64,000 bases of DNA from an uncultured Alphaproteobacteria bacterium (GCA_903887235.1 CAISOX010000041.1:56861-120860), one strand, 5' to 3'; shown: positions 51,167 through 62,772, counted from the first letter of the stretch. Notes: generated by a model from the letters alone, not told the origin. Numbers and translations are program-made.

Positions 51167-51174
51167 TTTAGAAC

Positions 51175-52515
51175 TTGAAAATTTTTTTAACAAATACTCT
51201 CTCTGGTAAAAAAGAAGAGTTTGTACCTATTGATAAAAGTGGTATTAAGATGTATGTATGTGGTCCTACTGTTTATGATAGGCCGCACATAGGCAATGCT
51301 AGGTCATCCGTGATTTTTGATCTTTTATTTAGGCTATTGAGAAATGTATATTCCAAGGTTACCTACGTAAGAAATATAACTGATGTTGATGATAAGATAA
51401 TTGACGCTGCAAATAAAAATAATGAGAGTATAGAGTCATTAACAACAAGAATAACGCAATATTTTCATGAGGATTTAGGCCATCTAAATTGCTTAATTCC
51501 TAATCAAGAGCCCAAAGCCACAGAAAATATTCCCGAGATGATATCTATGATAACAAGGCTTATAGAACTAGGCCATGCTTACGTTAGTGATGGGCACGTA
51601 TATTTTGACATCGATAGTTATGGTGATTATGGGAGGCTTTCAAAAAGAAAAATTGATGATCAAGATATTGGTGCAAGGATTGAGATTTCGGAGCTAAAGA
51701 AAAATCCAATGGATTTTGTGTTATGGAAGCCAAAAAAGCAACATGAAAAAATGGGTTTTTCTAGTTCATGGGGCGATGGAAGACCTGGTTGGCATATTGA
51801 ATGCTCTGTTATGAGTAAAAAATATTTGGGTGATAATTTTGATATTCACGGTGGTGGTGTTGATTTGGTTTTTCCTCACCATGAAAATGAAATAGCCCAA
51901 AGTATTTGTGAATCAAAAAATAACAAATTTGCAAAATACTGGGTTCACAATGGATTTTTGACAGTAGAAGGTGATAAGATGAGCAAAAGTCTTGGAAATT
52001 TCATAACTGTTAAAGAGCTGTTAGATAGAGGAATTAGTGGAGTGGCGCTGAGGTATTTTTACTTAACTTCACATTATAGAAGACCACTGGATTTTAATCA
52101 AAAAGCATTAGAGGATTCACAGAAAAGCATAACTAAATTTCAAAAATCTATTCAAAAGTATGGTGAGAAATTTGATGTAAATTCAAGAAAGCTACCAGAT
52201 GAATTTTTATCATATATAGCAGATGATTTAAACACACCTCTTGCACTTTCCTTCATTCATAAATTATCAAGCAATGCGCAAGAAGGCGATGAAGATTATG
52301 CAATAGATTTGTTTAATTGTTGTGACTTTTTAGGTCTTAATCTTGAAGAGAAGTTTGGAGCAATCCAATTAACTCCAGAAATTATAAAGCTTGCAGAAGA
52401 GAGAAAAAAACTAAAGGCATACAAAAAATGGGAAGAGGCTGATAAAATCAGGATGCAAATAGAGGAGCAAGGCTACAAGATCGTTGACACAAGGGATGGA
52501 TACGAAATAATTTGA
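51175..52515 (+). CDS. cysS: Cysteine--tRNA ligase
   Basis: KMYVCGPTVYDRPHIGNARSSVIFD, RPGWHIECSVMSKKYLG, GDKMSKSLGNFITVKELL. TTG start. Confidence 0.96.
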   Translation: MKIFLTNTLSGKKEEFVPIDKSGIKMYVCGPTVYDRPHIGNARSSVIFDLLFRLLRNVYSKVTYVRNITDVDDKIIDAANKNNESIESLTTRITQYFHEDLGHLNCLIPNQEPKATENIPEMISMITRLIELGHAYVSDGHVYFDIDSYGDYGRLSKRKIDDQDIGARIEISELKKNPMDFVLWKPKKQHEKMGFSSSWGDGRPGWHIECSVMSKKYLGDNFDIHGGGVDLVFPHHENEIAQSICESKNNKFAKYWVHNGFLTVEGDKMSKSLGNFITVKELLDRGISGVALRYFYLTSHYRRPLDFNQKALEDSQKSITKFQKSIQKYGEKFDVNSRKLPDEFLSYIADDLNTPLALSFIHKLSSNAQEGDEDYAIDLFNCCDFLGLNLEEKFGAIQLTPEIIKLAEERKKLKAYKKWEEADKIRMQIEEQGYKIVDTRDGYEII

Positions 52516-52572
52516 GATTGCAATTTTTAAGCAATAGTTTATAATATACCTCATATTTTATAGGGGTGTTTT

Positions 52573-53289
52573 ATGACTACAACAATAAAAATTATCAAAA
52601 ATAACCAAGATTCAAAAGAGCTTCTTGAGCAAATTTTCAACTTTACAAATAATCCAATCTCATGCGGAAGCTATGGAGATGGTAAACATTGTGAAAGAAG
52701 TATGGAAGGAAAGTTAAAATTATGGGGAGGTAGAGGTGATAATGGTAGTGAAAGTGATTGTAAATTAGCAAGGGTTGTTACTATAGATGATGAGCCAGCT
52801 GCATTATTTAATATTGGGCTAACTGGGTCAAGCCCAACTGTATCTGATAAGACAATTTCCAAATTTACTCAAAATAATGTTTATGAATTTTCTGCTGTGT
52901 TTATTGCAGATAAGTTTTTGGATAAGAAAGATAGCATTTCTAATAGTATTGGCAATATGGCTAATATTTGCAAAGTAGAGGCTGGTTTTACTAAAGCCTT
53001 TTTAACTATCAGAAAGGATCATCCTTATCAAAAAGATTTATTTTTGGGATTTGGTGGAAAAGAGCTAACTTGTGATAATTATACTGAGTTAATGGGAGAG
53101 AATTCATTTCACCCAGAAAGGTTTAAGTGTGAAGATGGAAAATTTAAAGAATGTACATCTTGGGATAGTCAAAAAATACAGCATGAAGGTTGGCATGAAT
53201 CAGATAATTGCGTTGATTTTGTTGAAAAAACAGCATTTATTTTTGATATTAATCAAGGTCATTTCCATTTCGAGCATTCGGAATTGTAA
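52573..53289 (+). CDS. Hypothetical protein, 238 aa
   Basis: Clean ORF with AT-rich leader and GGGGTG-type RBS; Cys-containing; no recognised domain. Confidence 0.5.
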   Translation: MTTTIKIIKNNQDSKELLEQIFNFTNNPISCGSYGDGKHCERSMEGKLKLWGGRGDNGSESDCKLARVVTIDDEPAALFNIGLTGSSPTVSDKTISKFTQNNVYEFSAVFIADKFLDKKDSISNSIGNMANICKVEAGFTKAFLTIRKDHPYQKDLFLGFGGKELTCDNYTELMGENSFHPERFKCEDGKFKECTSWDSQKIQHEGWHESDNCVDFVEKTAFIFDINQGHFHFEHSEL

Positions 53290-53617
53290 TATTGAGATAT
53301 AGCATATTTTGAGGCGGGGCTTTTTTTAAATTCCTGACTTGAAATTAATGAGCTCTGTGAAGTATGGTTATATTGCTAAATTGCAAAATTATTTTCATTT
53401 TATAATCCAAATTTTGGTTTTAAAGGCGTGGTTTTGCAAGTAAGTTTAAAACTTCTTCATTCCTCTCTTGTGTAAAAATTACAGTGTACTCGTTGCTTTT
53501 TGCTCCATAACAACTTTACCTAGTTACAGATGAGAGTTATAAATACAACCTTCTGTTGGTAGACATTAAATTTATAAGTTATTAAATATAAATTTAACAT
53601 TTAATCAGAGGTAGTGA

Positions 53618-54481
53618 ATGGGATTATGGAAGGACTTAAAAAATGCATTTAAGACATTTACTAATTTGTCGTCTAAAAAAAAACCTAAAGATCTAAGTGG
53701 TAAAAATCTTGATAGAATGAGTATTATATCACAAGATAGTGAAAATACTAACTTACGTGAATCTGAAGATCTAGATCTATCCGCTAAAGAACACGGTAAA
53801 GAGCTCTATCAAATACAAGATGAAATGTATCAATGTGCAGCAAAAATTGAAAAAGTAGAGGGTGAATTAAGTAAAATTAGGGATGCAATAGCCTCAAAAA
53901 ATACGGCCTTAAAACCCGTGGAAGATGAAATAGCCTCAAAAAATCAGGGTATGAGAGAGAAGCAAGTTGAGTTGAAAAACTTAGAGGTACTTTATGGTAG
54001 AACAAAGAATGGTCCTGATGCAATAAAGAATGACAAAGGAGAAACAGTCACAAAAGATGCAATGCTAAAAAAAATAAACGAAAAAATGAAAGAGGTGAGT
54101 AAGGAGTTTGGAAAATTAGAACAAGAATCGTGGCCATTGTGGACTAAAAAGGCTGAGTTAACTAGGGAGATAAGCAGTTTAATTGATAATGAAAAAATTA
54201 CGATAAAACAGTTAGATGGTGAATACGTAAAGTTAGAAAAGTTAGAAAGACAAACTAAGACTCTTGAGGAAAAAGACAATAAGCAATTTGAAAGTGGATT
54301 GGGCTCAACTGCATCTACTAGTGGTACTAATAGCTTAAACAGTTCAAAATTGAAAATAAATCTTGATAAAGGGCAGGAACCTAGAGAGCATAATCAAGGA
54401 GTAAATAAAATCTTAAAGCAGCATGAAAATCACAGTAATGAAACGCATGTCAAATCAGGAAGGGGGGGGGTGTGTAAATAG
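53618..54481 (+). CDS. Coiled-coil hypothetical protein, 287 aa
   Basis: GGTAGTGA upstream of ATG; long charged heptad-like helices (KIEKVEGELSKIRDAIASKNTALKPVEDEIASKNQGMREKQVELKNLE). Confidence 0.55.
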   Translation: MGLWKDLKNAFKTFTNLSSKKKPKDLSGKNLDRMSIISQDSENTNLRESEDLDLSAKEHGKELYQIQDEMYQCAAKIEKVEGELSKIRDAIASKNTALKPVEDEIASKNQGMREKQVELKNLEVLYGRTKNGPDAIKNDKGETVTKDAMLKKINEKMKEVSKEFGKLEQESWPLWTKKAELTREISSLIDNEKITIKQLDGEYVKLEKLERQTKTLEEKDNKQFESGLGSTASTSGTNSLNSSKLKINLDKGQEPREHNQGVNKILKQHENHSNETHVKSGRGGVCK

Positions 54482-54634
54482 GTGTTGAAAGTTGAGAAGC
54501 TGGGTTTGTAAACAGAAGCTTAAATTTTGCGCGGATTTCATGAGAGAAGAAAAAAAGGTTTTTTGATTTTTTTGGGTTATTTGTACATAACTTGATTTTT
54601 TGGGACCATTTGTGTACAATTGCTAGATTAATAT

Positions 54635-55396
54635 TTGTATACAATGTCAAAAAATAGCAAGCATAAGCTAAAAAAATTTACTCTTGAGGAACATCTTTTA
54701 GAGTTTAAATATTGCTTAATGAAGGTGGTATTTTCTTTTATAATTATCACCGTAATCACTTTTCAATTTAGTTGGGATATATTTTATTTGCTCTCAAAGC
54801 CACTCTCAAAGCTTTCAGAGGGAGAGGGAAATTTTCACTTTATATACACTAAGTTGACGGAAGGTTTTATGACTGAACTAAAAATTTCTTTTATTTCAAG
54901 TCTCTTTTTATGTTCGCCAATTTTTTTCTATCAGCTTTATAAATTCCTAGAGCCAGGGCTATACAAAAAGGAAAAAAAAGTTGTTATGCCATATATATTT
55001 TTTCCTCCAATGTTATTTTTGATAGGGGTTCTATTGGTATACTTCGTTGTGATGCCAATAACCTGGAGATTTTTTATAAGTTTTCAAGATATAACCCCTA
55101 AACACGGCATTCCAATTATATTAGAAGCAAAGATAAGTGAATACGTAGATTTAATTGTGGAGTTATTCATAGGTTTTGGATTGGCATTTCAATTGCCGAT
55201 ATTATTAGTGATGTTAACAAAATTAAAAATTATTAACTATCATCAATTAAAAAAATTTAGAAGATATTCGATAGTATTAATTTTTATTTTAGCTGCTATA
55301 CTTACCCCACCAGATGTAATTAGCCAAGTGATACTTGCATTACCGCTTGTGTTGTTATATGAAATTTCTATACTTTTATGTAAAAGAGTAAAATAA
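54635..55396 (+). CDS. tatC: Sec-independent protein translocase TatC
   Basis: FTLEEHLLEFKYCLMKVVFSF, PLSKL, YQLYKFLEPGLYKKEKK, GFGLAFQLPILLVML, AILTPPDVISQ. Confidence 0.94.
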   Translation: MYTMSKNSKHKLKKFTLEEHLLEFKYCLMKVVFSFIIITVITFQFSWDIFYLLSKPLSKLSEGEGNFHFIYTKLTEGFMTELKISFISSLFLCSPIFFYQLYKFLEPGLYKKEKKVVMPYIFFPPMLFLIGVLLVYFVVMPITWRFFISFQDITPKHGIPIILEAKISEYVDLIVELFIGFGLAFQLPILLVMLTKLKIINYHQLKKFRRYSIVLIFILAAILTPPDVISQVILALPLVLLYEISILLCKRVK

Positions 55397-55398
55397 GT

Positions 55399-56676
55399 AT
55401 GCATGATATTAAATTTATAAGAGAAAATAGTAAATTATTTGATAAGGGGATGGAAGGTAGAGGCATTCGTCCATGCTCTGAAGAAATATTGTTCATTGAT
55501 AATATTGTGCGGGAGAATAAATCTAAAATTCAGGATTTACAACATGAAAGAAATGAAGTTGCCAAACAAATGTCCTTCATTGATCATAAGGATGAAAAAT
55601 TTGAAATATTGAAGGAGAGGGGTTATGAAATCAAGCATAAAATACATATTCTGGAAGAGCAAAAAAATGAGGCGCAAGAAAAACTCAACAACTTTTTGAT
55701 TTCGCTTCCTAACCTTCTTCAAGAAGGGGTTCCATATGGTGAAAAAGAAGAAGATAATCAGATTATAAGAAAGTTTGGAGAGCGGAGGCATTTTGATTTT
55801 ACAGTTCGCTCGCATTACGATATAGGCGAAAGTTTAGGATTAATGGATTTTGAGAATGCAACAAAAATTTCAGGTTCAAGATTTGTTATATTAAAAAGGG
55901 ATTTTGTAAGATTAGAGAGGGCGCTTGCAACTTTTATGCTTGATGTTCATGTGAGAGAGTTTGGTTTTGAAGAAGTTTCCACTCCAGCGCTAGTATTGGA
56001 AGAAACGATGTTTAAAGCTGGTCAATTGCCAAAATTTGAAGAAGATTCATTTAAAACTACGAATGGTTATAGACTGATACCTACTTCTGAAATCCCTCTT
56101 GTATGCATGGCAGCTGATGAAATCATAGCTGAGAGCGAATTGCCACGAAGGTACACAGCTTATACCCAATGTTTTCGTTCAGAAGCTGGAAGTGCGGGGA
56201 GAGATACCAAAGGAATGATAAGGCAACATCAATTTTCCAAAGTGGAATTAATAAGCATTGTAAAGCCGGAGGAGTCAGCAAATGAATTAGAAAGGATAAC
56301 GAATGCTGCAGAAGCTATTTTACAAAAATTGGAATTATCATACAGAGTGGCACTTCTTTGTACTCAAGACACAGGATTTTGTTCACAAAAAACTTATGAT
56401 CTTGAGGTTTGGTTGCCATACGAAAAAAGGTATAGAGAGATTTCTAGTTGTTCAAACTGTGGTGAGTTCCAAGCAAGAAGGATGAAAGCTAGGTATAAAT
56501 CAGTTAAAGATGGTAAAAATTACTTTGTTCATACATTAAATGGGTCTGGTTTAGCGGTGGGTAGAACAATGATCGCAATTATAGAGAATTACCAAAATGA
56601 AGATGGCAGTATTTCTATTCCAAAAGAATTACAACCCTTTATGCAAAATCAAAAAATAATTAAAAAGGAAAAATGA
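55399..56676 (+). CDS. serS: Serine--tRNA ligase
   Basis: MHDIKFIRENSKLFDKGMEGRG, LIPTSEIPL, CFRSEAGSAGRDTKGMIRQHQFSKVEL, LNGSGLAVGRTMIAIIENYQ. Confidence 0.97.
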   Translation: MHDIKFIRENSKLFDKGMEGRGIRPCSEEILFIDNIVRENKSKIQDLQHERNEVAKQMSFIDHKDEKFEILKERGYEIKHKIHILEEQKNEAQEKLNNFLISLPNLLQEGVPYGEKEEDNQIIRKFGERRHFDFTVRSHYDIGESLGLMDFENATKISGSRFVILKRDFVRLERALATFMLDVHVREFGFEEVSTPALVLEETMFKAGQLPKFEEDSFKTTNGYRLIPTSEIPLVCMAADEIIAESELPRRYTAYTQCFRSEAGSAGRDTKGMIRQHQFSKVELISIVKPEESANELERITNAAEAILQKLELSYRVALLCTQDTGFCSQKTYDLEVWLPYEKRYREISSCSNCGEFQARRMKARYKSVKDGKNYFVHTLNGSGLAVGRTMIAIIENYQNEDGSISIPKELQPFMQNQKIIKKEK

Positions 56677-57215
56677 CTAAAATTAACGATATTAAATCAA
56701 AGTATGAATATGCGTCTTTAAATAGAAAAATAATTGCATTTGGGATTGATGTTGTAATTATAACATTGGTGCTATCACCAATTATGAATTTGCTCATGAT
56801 GATATTTTTTGGATTTGATACTAATTATATGATCGATATTGATAAAAATCTTGATCAAACTAAAATCATGACTTTTTCATCGGTTATGAGTTCTTTTTGG
56901 AGTACAATAAGTAATCTAAGATATATAATGGTGCAGTTAATTTTACTTATGTTTGCAATGGCATACTTTGTATTTTTTTGGTATAAAATGGGTGCATCAA
57001 TAGGGAAGCTGATAATGAGATGTAAGATAGTAGATGCGGATAGTTATAATGATATAACAATGAAGCAAGCTATCAAAAGAATGGCAGGACATCTTTTTAA
57101 TTTAATAACATTGGGAATGGGGTTATTTATGGCAGATTTTACCAAAAAAAAGCAAGGTTTGCATGATAAATTTGCCAATACAGTGGTAGTGATTAAGAGG
57201 AAAAAAGAGAGTTAG
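56673..57215 (+). CDS. RDD family membrane protein
   Basis: LNRKIIAFGIDVVIITLVLSPI, GASIGKLIMRCKIVD, MKQAIKRM, KQGLHDKFANTVVV. Confidence 0.85.
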   Translation: MTKINDIKSKYEYASLNRKIIAFGIDVVIITLVLSPIMNLLMMIFFGFDTNYMIDIDKNLDQTKIMTFSSVMSSFWSTISNLRYIMVQLILLMFAMAYFVFFWYKMGASIGKLIMRCKIVDADSYNDITMKQAIKRMAGHLFNLITLGMGLFMADFTKKKQGLHDKFANTVVVIKRKKES

Positions 57216-57259
57216 AAATTAACTTTCTTTGTCCTCTATAGCATAATTCAGCTAAGTAT

Positions 57260-57335
57260 TGACATCGTCATTCTTCGCTTATGTAGATTTTACTACACTT
57301 CGCTCATCACTCCTTGTAACTACCTATCTGACCCA
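57260..57335. repeat. Candidate palindromic repeat reaching into the 3' end of the RNase T2 ORF
   Basis: gacatcgtcattCTTCGCTTATGTAGattttaCTACACTTCGCTCATCactcc: internal TGTAG/CTACA dyad and repeated CTTCGCTyAT. Confidence 0.3.
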
Positions 57336-58054
57336 AGCTCTATATTCTTGATGAATATTTTTATGTTTTTATTGCAATTTGTTTGGTCATATTTTTTTGA
57401 GATCTCTTTGAAATTTTTATCAAGGAAATAATATACTTGCTCTAAATATTGTTTATTTTCTATTATTTTACAGGCAAGATTTACTTTTTCTTCTCCTCCA
57501 AGTGCATCTAAAAGATCCGAATATGTTAGATCATTGCCAATATTTTTTACAATTATGTGGGGTGTTTTATATCTTTTTTGTAATTCTAAAATGGTTTTAA
57601 AATAGCCTTCTTGATCATAAATACTGCATGTTCCATGCTTTTTCCACTCATGCTCTATTAAATTAGTTGGCATCATTGTTTGTATTTCTCTTAAGGTATA
57701 TATATTAACGTTGTGCCAATTTACAGAGCAACTACTATAGGATTCACAACCAGTACTCTTAATACAATATGAAGGGTGATTTGAAAATTTTTTTACATTA
57801 TCTTTGTTTGGCCATAGTCCATGTGGGGATAAATTTTGTGTCATATATTTTGTCAAATTTTTGCATTCATTTTTGGGTCCACTCAAACAAAATGCTGGAT
57901 ACCAGCTTTGTGCAAAAACATAATAATCAAATTCTCCAGATGTAAAATCAGTTTTATGATTAATTTTGGCAAAACATAAAGCGATATTAAAAGATGCAAT
58001 GCACAGAATTAATATAATTTTCATTAAAATTATACGTAGTCTTGTTTTGAACAT
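57320..58054 (-). CDS. Secreted ribonuclease T2 family protein
   Basis: Signal peptide (MKIILILCIASFNIALCFA); CAS I LSPHGLWP; CAS II IEHEWKKHGTC; FAQSWYPAFC. Confidence 0.9.
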   Translation of the reverse strand: MFKTRLRIILMKIILILCIASFNIALCFAKINHKTDFTSGEFDYYVFAQSWYPAFCLSGPKNECKNLTKYMTQNLSPHGLWPNKDNVKKFSNHPSYCIKSTGCESYSSCSVNWHNVNIYTLREIQTMMPTNLIEHEWKKHGTCSIYDQEGYFKTILELQKRYKTPHIIVKNIGNDLTYSDLLDALGGEEKVNLACKIIENKQYLEQVYYFLDKNFKEISKKYDQTNCNKNIKIFIKNIELGSDR

Positions 58055-58138
58055 AAAATTTATCCTATTGTGTTATTTAACTCTTTTTAGTATAAGGTGA
58101 ATTAGTTTTCTCAGTAAGTCATAAAAATTAAAAGTTAA

Positions 58139-59518
58139 ATGAAAATATTAATTGTAGCTTTATACTTTATAGGAATTATTGTAATAGGAATTTATTATTC
58201 AAAAAAGGTTAAAACTTCTAAGGGTTTTGCATTAGGTGGTAGAAAATTAAATGCTATTACAGCAGCGCTCGGTGCCGGAGCAGCTGATATGAGTGGATGG
58301 GTGATGATGGCGTTGCCTGGAGCTGTGCTTTTAAATGGTATTTCTGAGATTTGGTTACCAATAGGTTTGATAATTGGTGCATACTTGAACTGGCAATTTG
58401 TAGCTAGGAGAATTAGAGTGAAAACCCAAAAATATGGTGATTCAGTAACTATAGCAGGCTATTTATCAAATAGATTTGATGATAAATCTGGATTTTTAAG
58501 GGCGATAGTTGCGGCAATGACTGCGATATTTTTTATTATATATATTGCATCAGCGTTAGTTGCATTAGCTTTCTTAATTGAAACGTATACCAGTTATGAC
58601 TATGAATACTGTTTAATTTTTAGTGGAGTATTTGTTTTATTTTATACCTCTTTAGGTGGATTTGTTGCCATTAATAAGATTGATGTAATTCAGGGTTCAT
58701 TAATGTTATTCGCTCTTCTTTTAGTTCCAATAACAATTTTGATTGGAGATGCTGGCCATATCAACACTCTTGATCTAAATCTTAGTAATCCATTTTTAAA
58801 TATTGATATAATTACTTTAATATCATTATTAAGCTGGGGATTGGGGTATTTTGGCCAACCACATATTTTAGTGAGATTTATGGCGATAGAAAAATCAAAA
58901 ACCCTTAGAGCTTCAAAAAATATTTGTATGAGTTGGATGACTCTATCACTAATAGGTTCTTTTTGCATAGGACTGTTTGGTAAGTTATTATTTGAAAATA
59001 TTGATGATATTAATCCTGAAACAATATTTTTGCTTTCAGCAGATAAGTTATTTCCAAGTTGGCTTTCAGGTGTTGTTTTAGCAGCAGTGCTAGCGGCAAT
59101 TATGAGCACTATATCAGCACAATTGCATGCAACAGCTTGCTCCTTAACGGAAACTATATCCTTGAAGGTACTAGAAAAATACAATAGAATTTTGATAACA
59201 AGAGTTGTTATGTTTTTAGTAATATTGATTTCTCTAGTGTATGCATCTAATCCTAAAAATACAATCTTGGGGCTAGTATCTTTAGCATGGGCAGGTTTAG
59301 GAAGTGCGTTTGGTCCAACTATATTATTTTCACTTTATTCAAAGAAAATGACAAAAATAGGAGCATTAAGTGGAGTAATAATAGGTGGGCTTGTAGTTGT
59401 TATATGGCATTCATTAAAGTCTGTTGGAGGTATTTTTGAATTATATGAGATTATACCTGGGTTTATACTATCAAGTTTGGCTATAGCTCTAGTAAATAAT
59501 ATAGGTTGCAAAAAATAA
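58139..59518 (+). CDS. putP: Sodium:solute (proline-type) symporter, PutP-like
   Basis: SSS family: GGRKLNAITAALGAGAADMSGWVMMALPGAVLLNG, GWGLGYFGQPHILVRFMAI-like, AAVLAAIMSTISAQLHATACSLTE. Confidence 0.9.
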   Translation: MKILIVALYFIGIIVIGIYYSKKVKTSKGFALGGRKLNAITAALGAGAADMSGWVMMALPGAVLLNGISEIWLPIGLIIGAYLNWQFVARRIRVKTQKYGDSVTIAGYLSNRFDDKSGFLRAIVAAMTAIFFIIYIASALVALAFLIETYTSYDYEYCLIFSGVFVLFYTSLGGFVAINKIDVIQGSLMLFALLLVPITILIGDAGHINTLDLNLSNPFLNIDIITLISLLSWGLGYFGQPHILVRFMAIEKSKTLRASKNICMSWMTLSLIGSFCIGLFGKLLFENIDDINPETIFLLSADKLFPSWLSGVVLAAVLAAIMSTISAQLHATACSLTETISLKVLEKYNRILITRVVMFLVILISLVYASNPKNTILGLVSLAWAGLGSAFGPTILFSLYSKKMTKIGALSGVIIGGLVVVIWHSLKSVGGIFELYEIIPGFILSSLAIALVNNIGCKK

Positions 59519-59563
59519 ATTTTAATGTACTAGTGTTCGTAGCTTAATTAATCAAGTAATGGC

Positions 59564-60805
59564 ATGAAAATAAGTTATAAGATTGCATTCACTTCATTAC
59601 TTGGAAATTTAATAGAATATTTTGGCTTTACGCTCTTTGCCATTTTTGCAAAAGAAATAGGGCAATCTTTCTTTCCAGAATTAGATTCATTTGCACAAGT
59701 AATTTCGGTATTTATAATTTTTGGTACAGGCTTTCTTTCGAGGCCAATAGGCGCAGTTTTTTTTGGGCATTTCGGAGATAAGGTAGGTAGGAAAAAGAGT
59801 TTAAGTTATACGATACTTGGAATGTCAGTCGTAACTCTCCTTATAGCTATTTTACCGGGATATCAAGCTATAGGAATTTTTGCCCCAATTTTTTTATTAG
59901 TGCTTAGATTGGCACAAGGATTTTTTGTTGGGGGTGAGGGACCAGGCGCTGCACTATTTATGCTTGAGCATAGTAAAATAGCGAATAGAGGGCAAGCTGG
60001 TGGTATAATAATTGCCTCGATAGTTTCTGGATCGTTTTTAGCTGTATTAGTTGGTATATTAATGAATAAACTGGAGATAGATAGTTCTTTTAGTTGGAGG
60101 ATACCATTTTTTATTGCGTCATTTTTAGGATTAATTGGTTTATATTTAAGATTTTCTTTGCCAGAAACAAAGGACTTCATTGATATACAAAAAAAACAAA
60201 AAATTTTAAAAATTCCAATTCTAAGAGTTTTTCGAGATTATTGGAGAGAGATAATTTTAATAGCATCATTGGGAGGAGTTACTACTGCTGCGTCGTATAC
60301 CATTATGGCATATTTAACTCCATATTTGGAAAAGCAACTTAATATAGAACATTTGCAAGCTTTAAAATATTCTTCGTTCTCGATATTTTCTTTAATCGTA
60401 TCTTTGATAATTTTGGGACGTATATCCAATAGGTATAGCCCAAGGAGCTTTATTGTATTTTTTTCATATTTAGCAATATTATTATTTGTTCCAGCATTTG
60501 TAGCTCTAAATCATTCAAATAGCTTAATATTTGTTTTGGGCTTACTAATTTTGCCTATTATAACAGGTGGATTATGTGCTCCGGCATATCCATATGCAAT
60601 TGAAAAATTTGCTGCAGAAGTTAGGTATAGTGGAGTGGGGTTAAGTTATACAATTGGTATTGCGATTTTTGGCGGATTTTCACCCCTTGTGTGCTCCTAT
60701 TTAATTAAAGTTACAGGTTTGTACTATGCTCCAGCCTTTTACATCATAGGCTTGGCTATTGTGTATCTATTTTTCGAAAAAATTATAGAGGGAAAAAATT
60801 TATAG
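59564..60805 (+). CDS. MFS transporter, ProP-like
   Basis: SLLGNLIEYFGFTLFAIFAKEIG, FGHFGDKVGRKKSLSYTILGMSV, RLAQGFFVGGEGPGAALFMLEH. Confidence 0.85.
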   Translation: MKISYKIAFTSLLGNLIEYFGFTLFAIFAKEIGQSFFPELDSFAQVISVFIIFGTGFLSRPIGAVFFGHFGDKVGRKKSLSYTILGMSVVTLLIAILPGYQAIGIFAPIFLLVLRLAQGFFVGGEGPGAALFMLEHSKIANRGQAGGIIIASIVSGSFLAVLVGILMNKLEIDSSFSWRIPFFIASFLGLIGLYLRFSLPETKDFIDIQKKQKILKIPILRVFRDYWREIILIASLGGVTTAASYTIMAYLTPYLEKQLNIEHLQALKYSSFSIFSLIVSLIILGRISNRYSPRSFIVFFSYLAILLFVPAFVALNHSNSLIFVLGLLILPIITGGLCAPAYPYAIEKFAAEVRYSGVGLSYTIGIAIFGGFSPLVCSYLIKVTGLYYAPAFYIIGLAIVYLFFEKIIEGKNL

Positions 60806-61081
60806 TTTAATAATTCTATGAAATTATTTTATATAAAGAGTTAAGTTAATTTTGTTATTTATCAATAAGTTATAGCACTTCGTAAAAATTATAAGAGGAA
60901 AAAAATTTATACAGCTTATTTAGTTGCATGTTTGAATTAGGGGAAAATATTTAAAGGCAACTACTCAAATAAGGGAAGTTAAATAGCTAATGATTTATAA
61001 AAAAAAAGATAAAAAATTTTAAATAAGTAAATGCATTTACGTATATTATCAAAAAAAGTGTATAGAGGTATTAAAAAGTCG

Positions 61082-61109
61082 TTGACTTCATGCTCAAAAG
61101 GTTTATAAA
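61082..61109 (+). promoter_or_regulatory. Candidate sigma-70 promoter of rrs
   Basis: TTGACT (61082-61087), 16-bp spacer, TATAAA (61104-61109), just upstream of the 16S processing stem. Confidence 0.6.
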
Positions 61110-61139
61110 TATTTCTACCAAATCATAGTATTTGAAATC

Positions 61140-61168
61140 GTGAATATAGAATTTATAAGACGGTGGTA
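61140..61168. repeat. 5' arm of 16S precursor processing stem
   Basis: gtgaatatagaatttataagacggtggta, complementary to 62744-62772. Confidence 0.85.
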
Positions 61169-61199
61169 AACTATTTAAGGTTTACTACTTGAATAGTCA

Positions 61200-62697
<1,498 letters not shown>

Positions 62698-62743
62698 AAG
62701 ACAAATTAGATAACTTTATGTTATCAACAACATACTTACTATA

Positions 62744-62772
62744 TACCACCGTCTTGTAAATTCTATATGCAC
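62744..62772. repeat. 3' arm of 16S precursor processing stem
   Basis: taccaccgtcttgtaaattctatatgcac, complementary to 61140-61168. Confidence 0.85.

Noticed and set aside
58690-59184. 164-aa minus-strand ORF inside putP-like gene
   Set aside because: Antisense shadow ORF of a membrane transporter.
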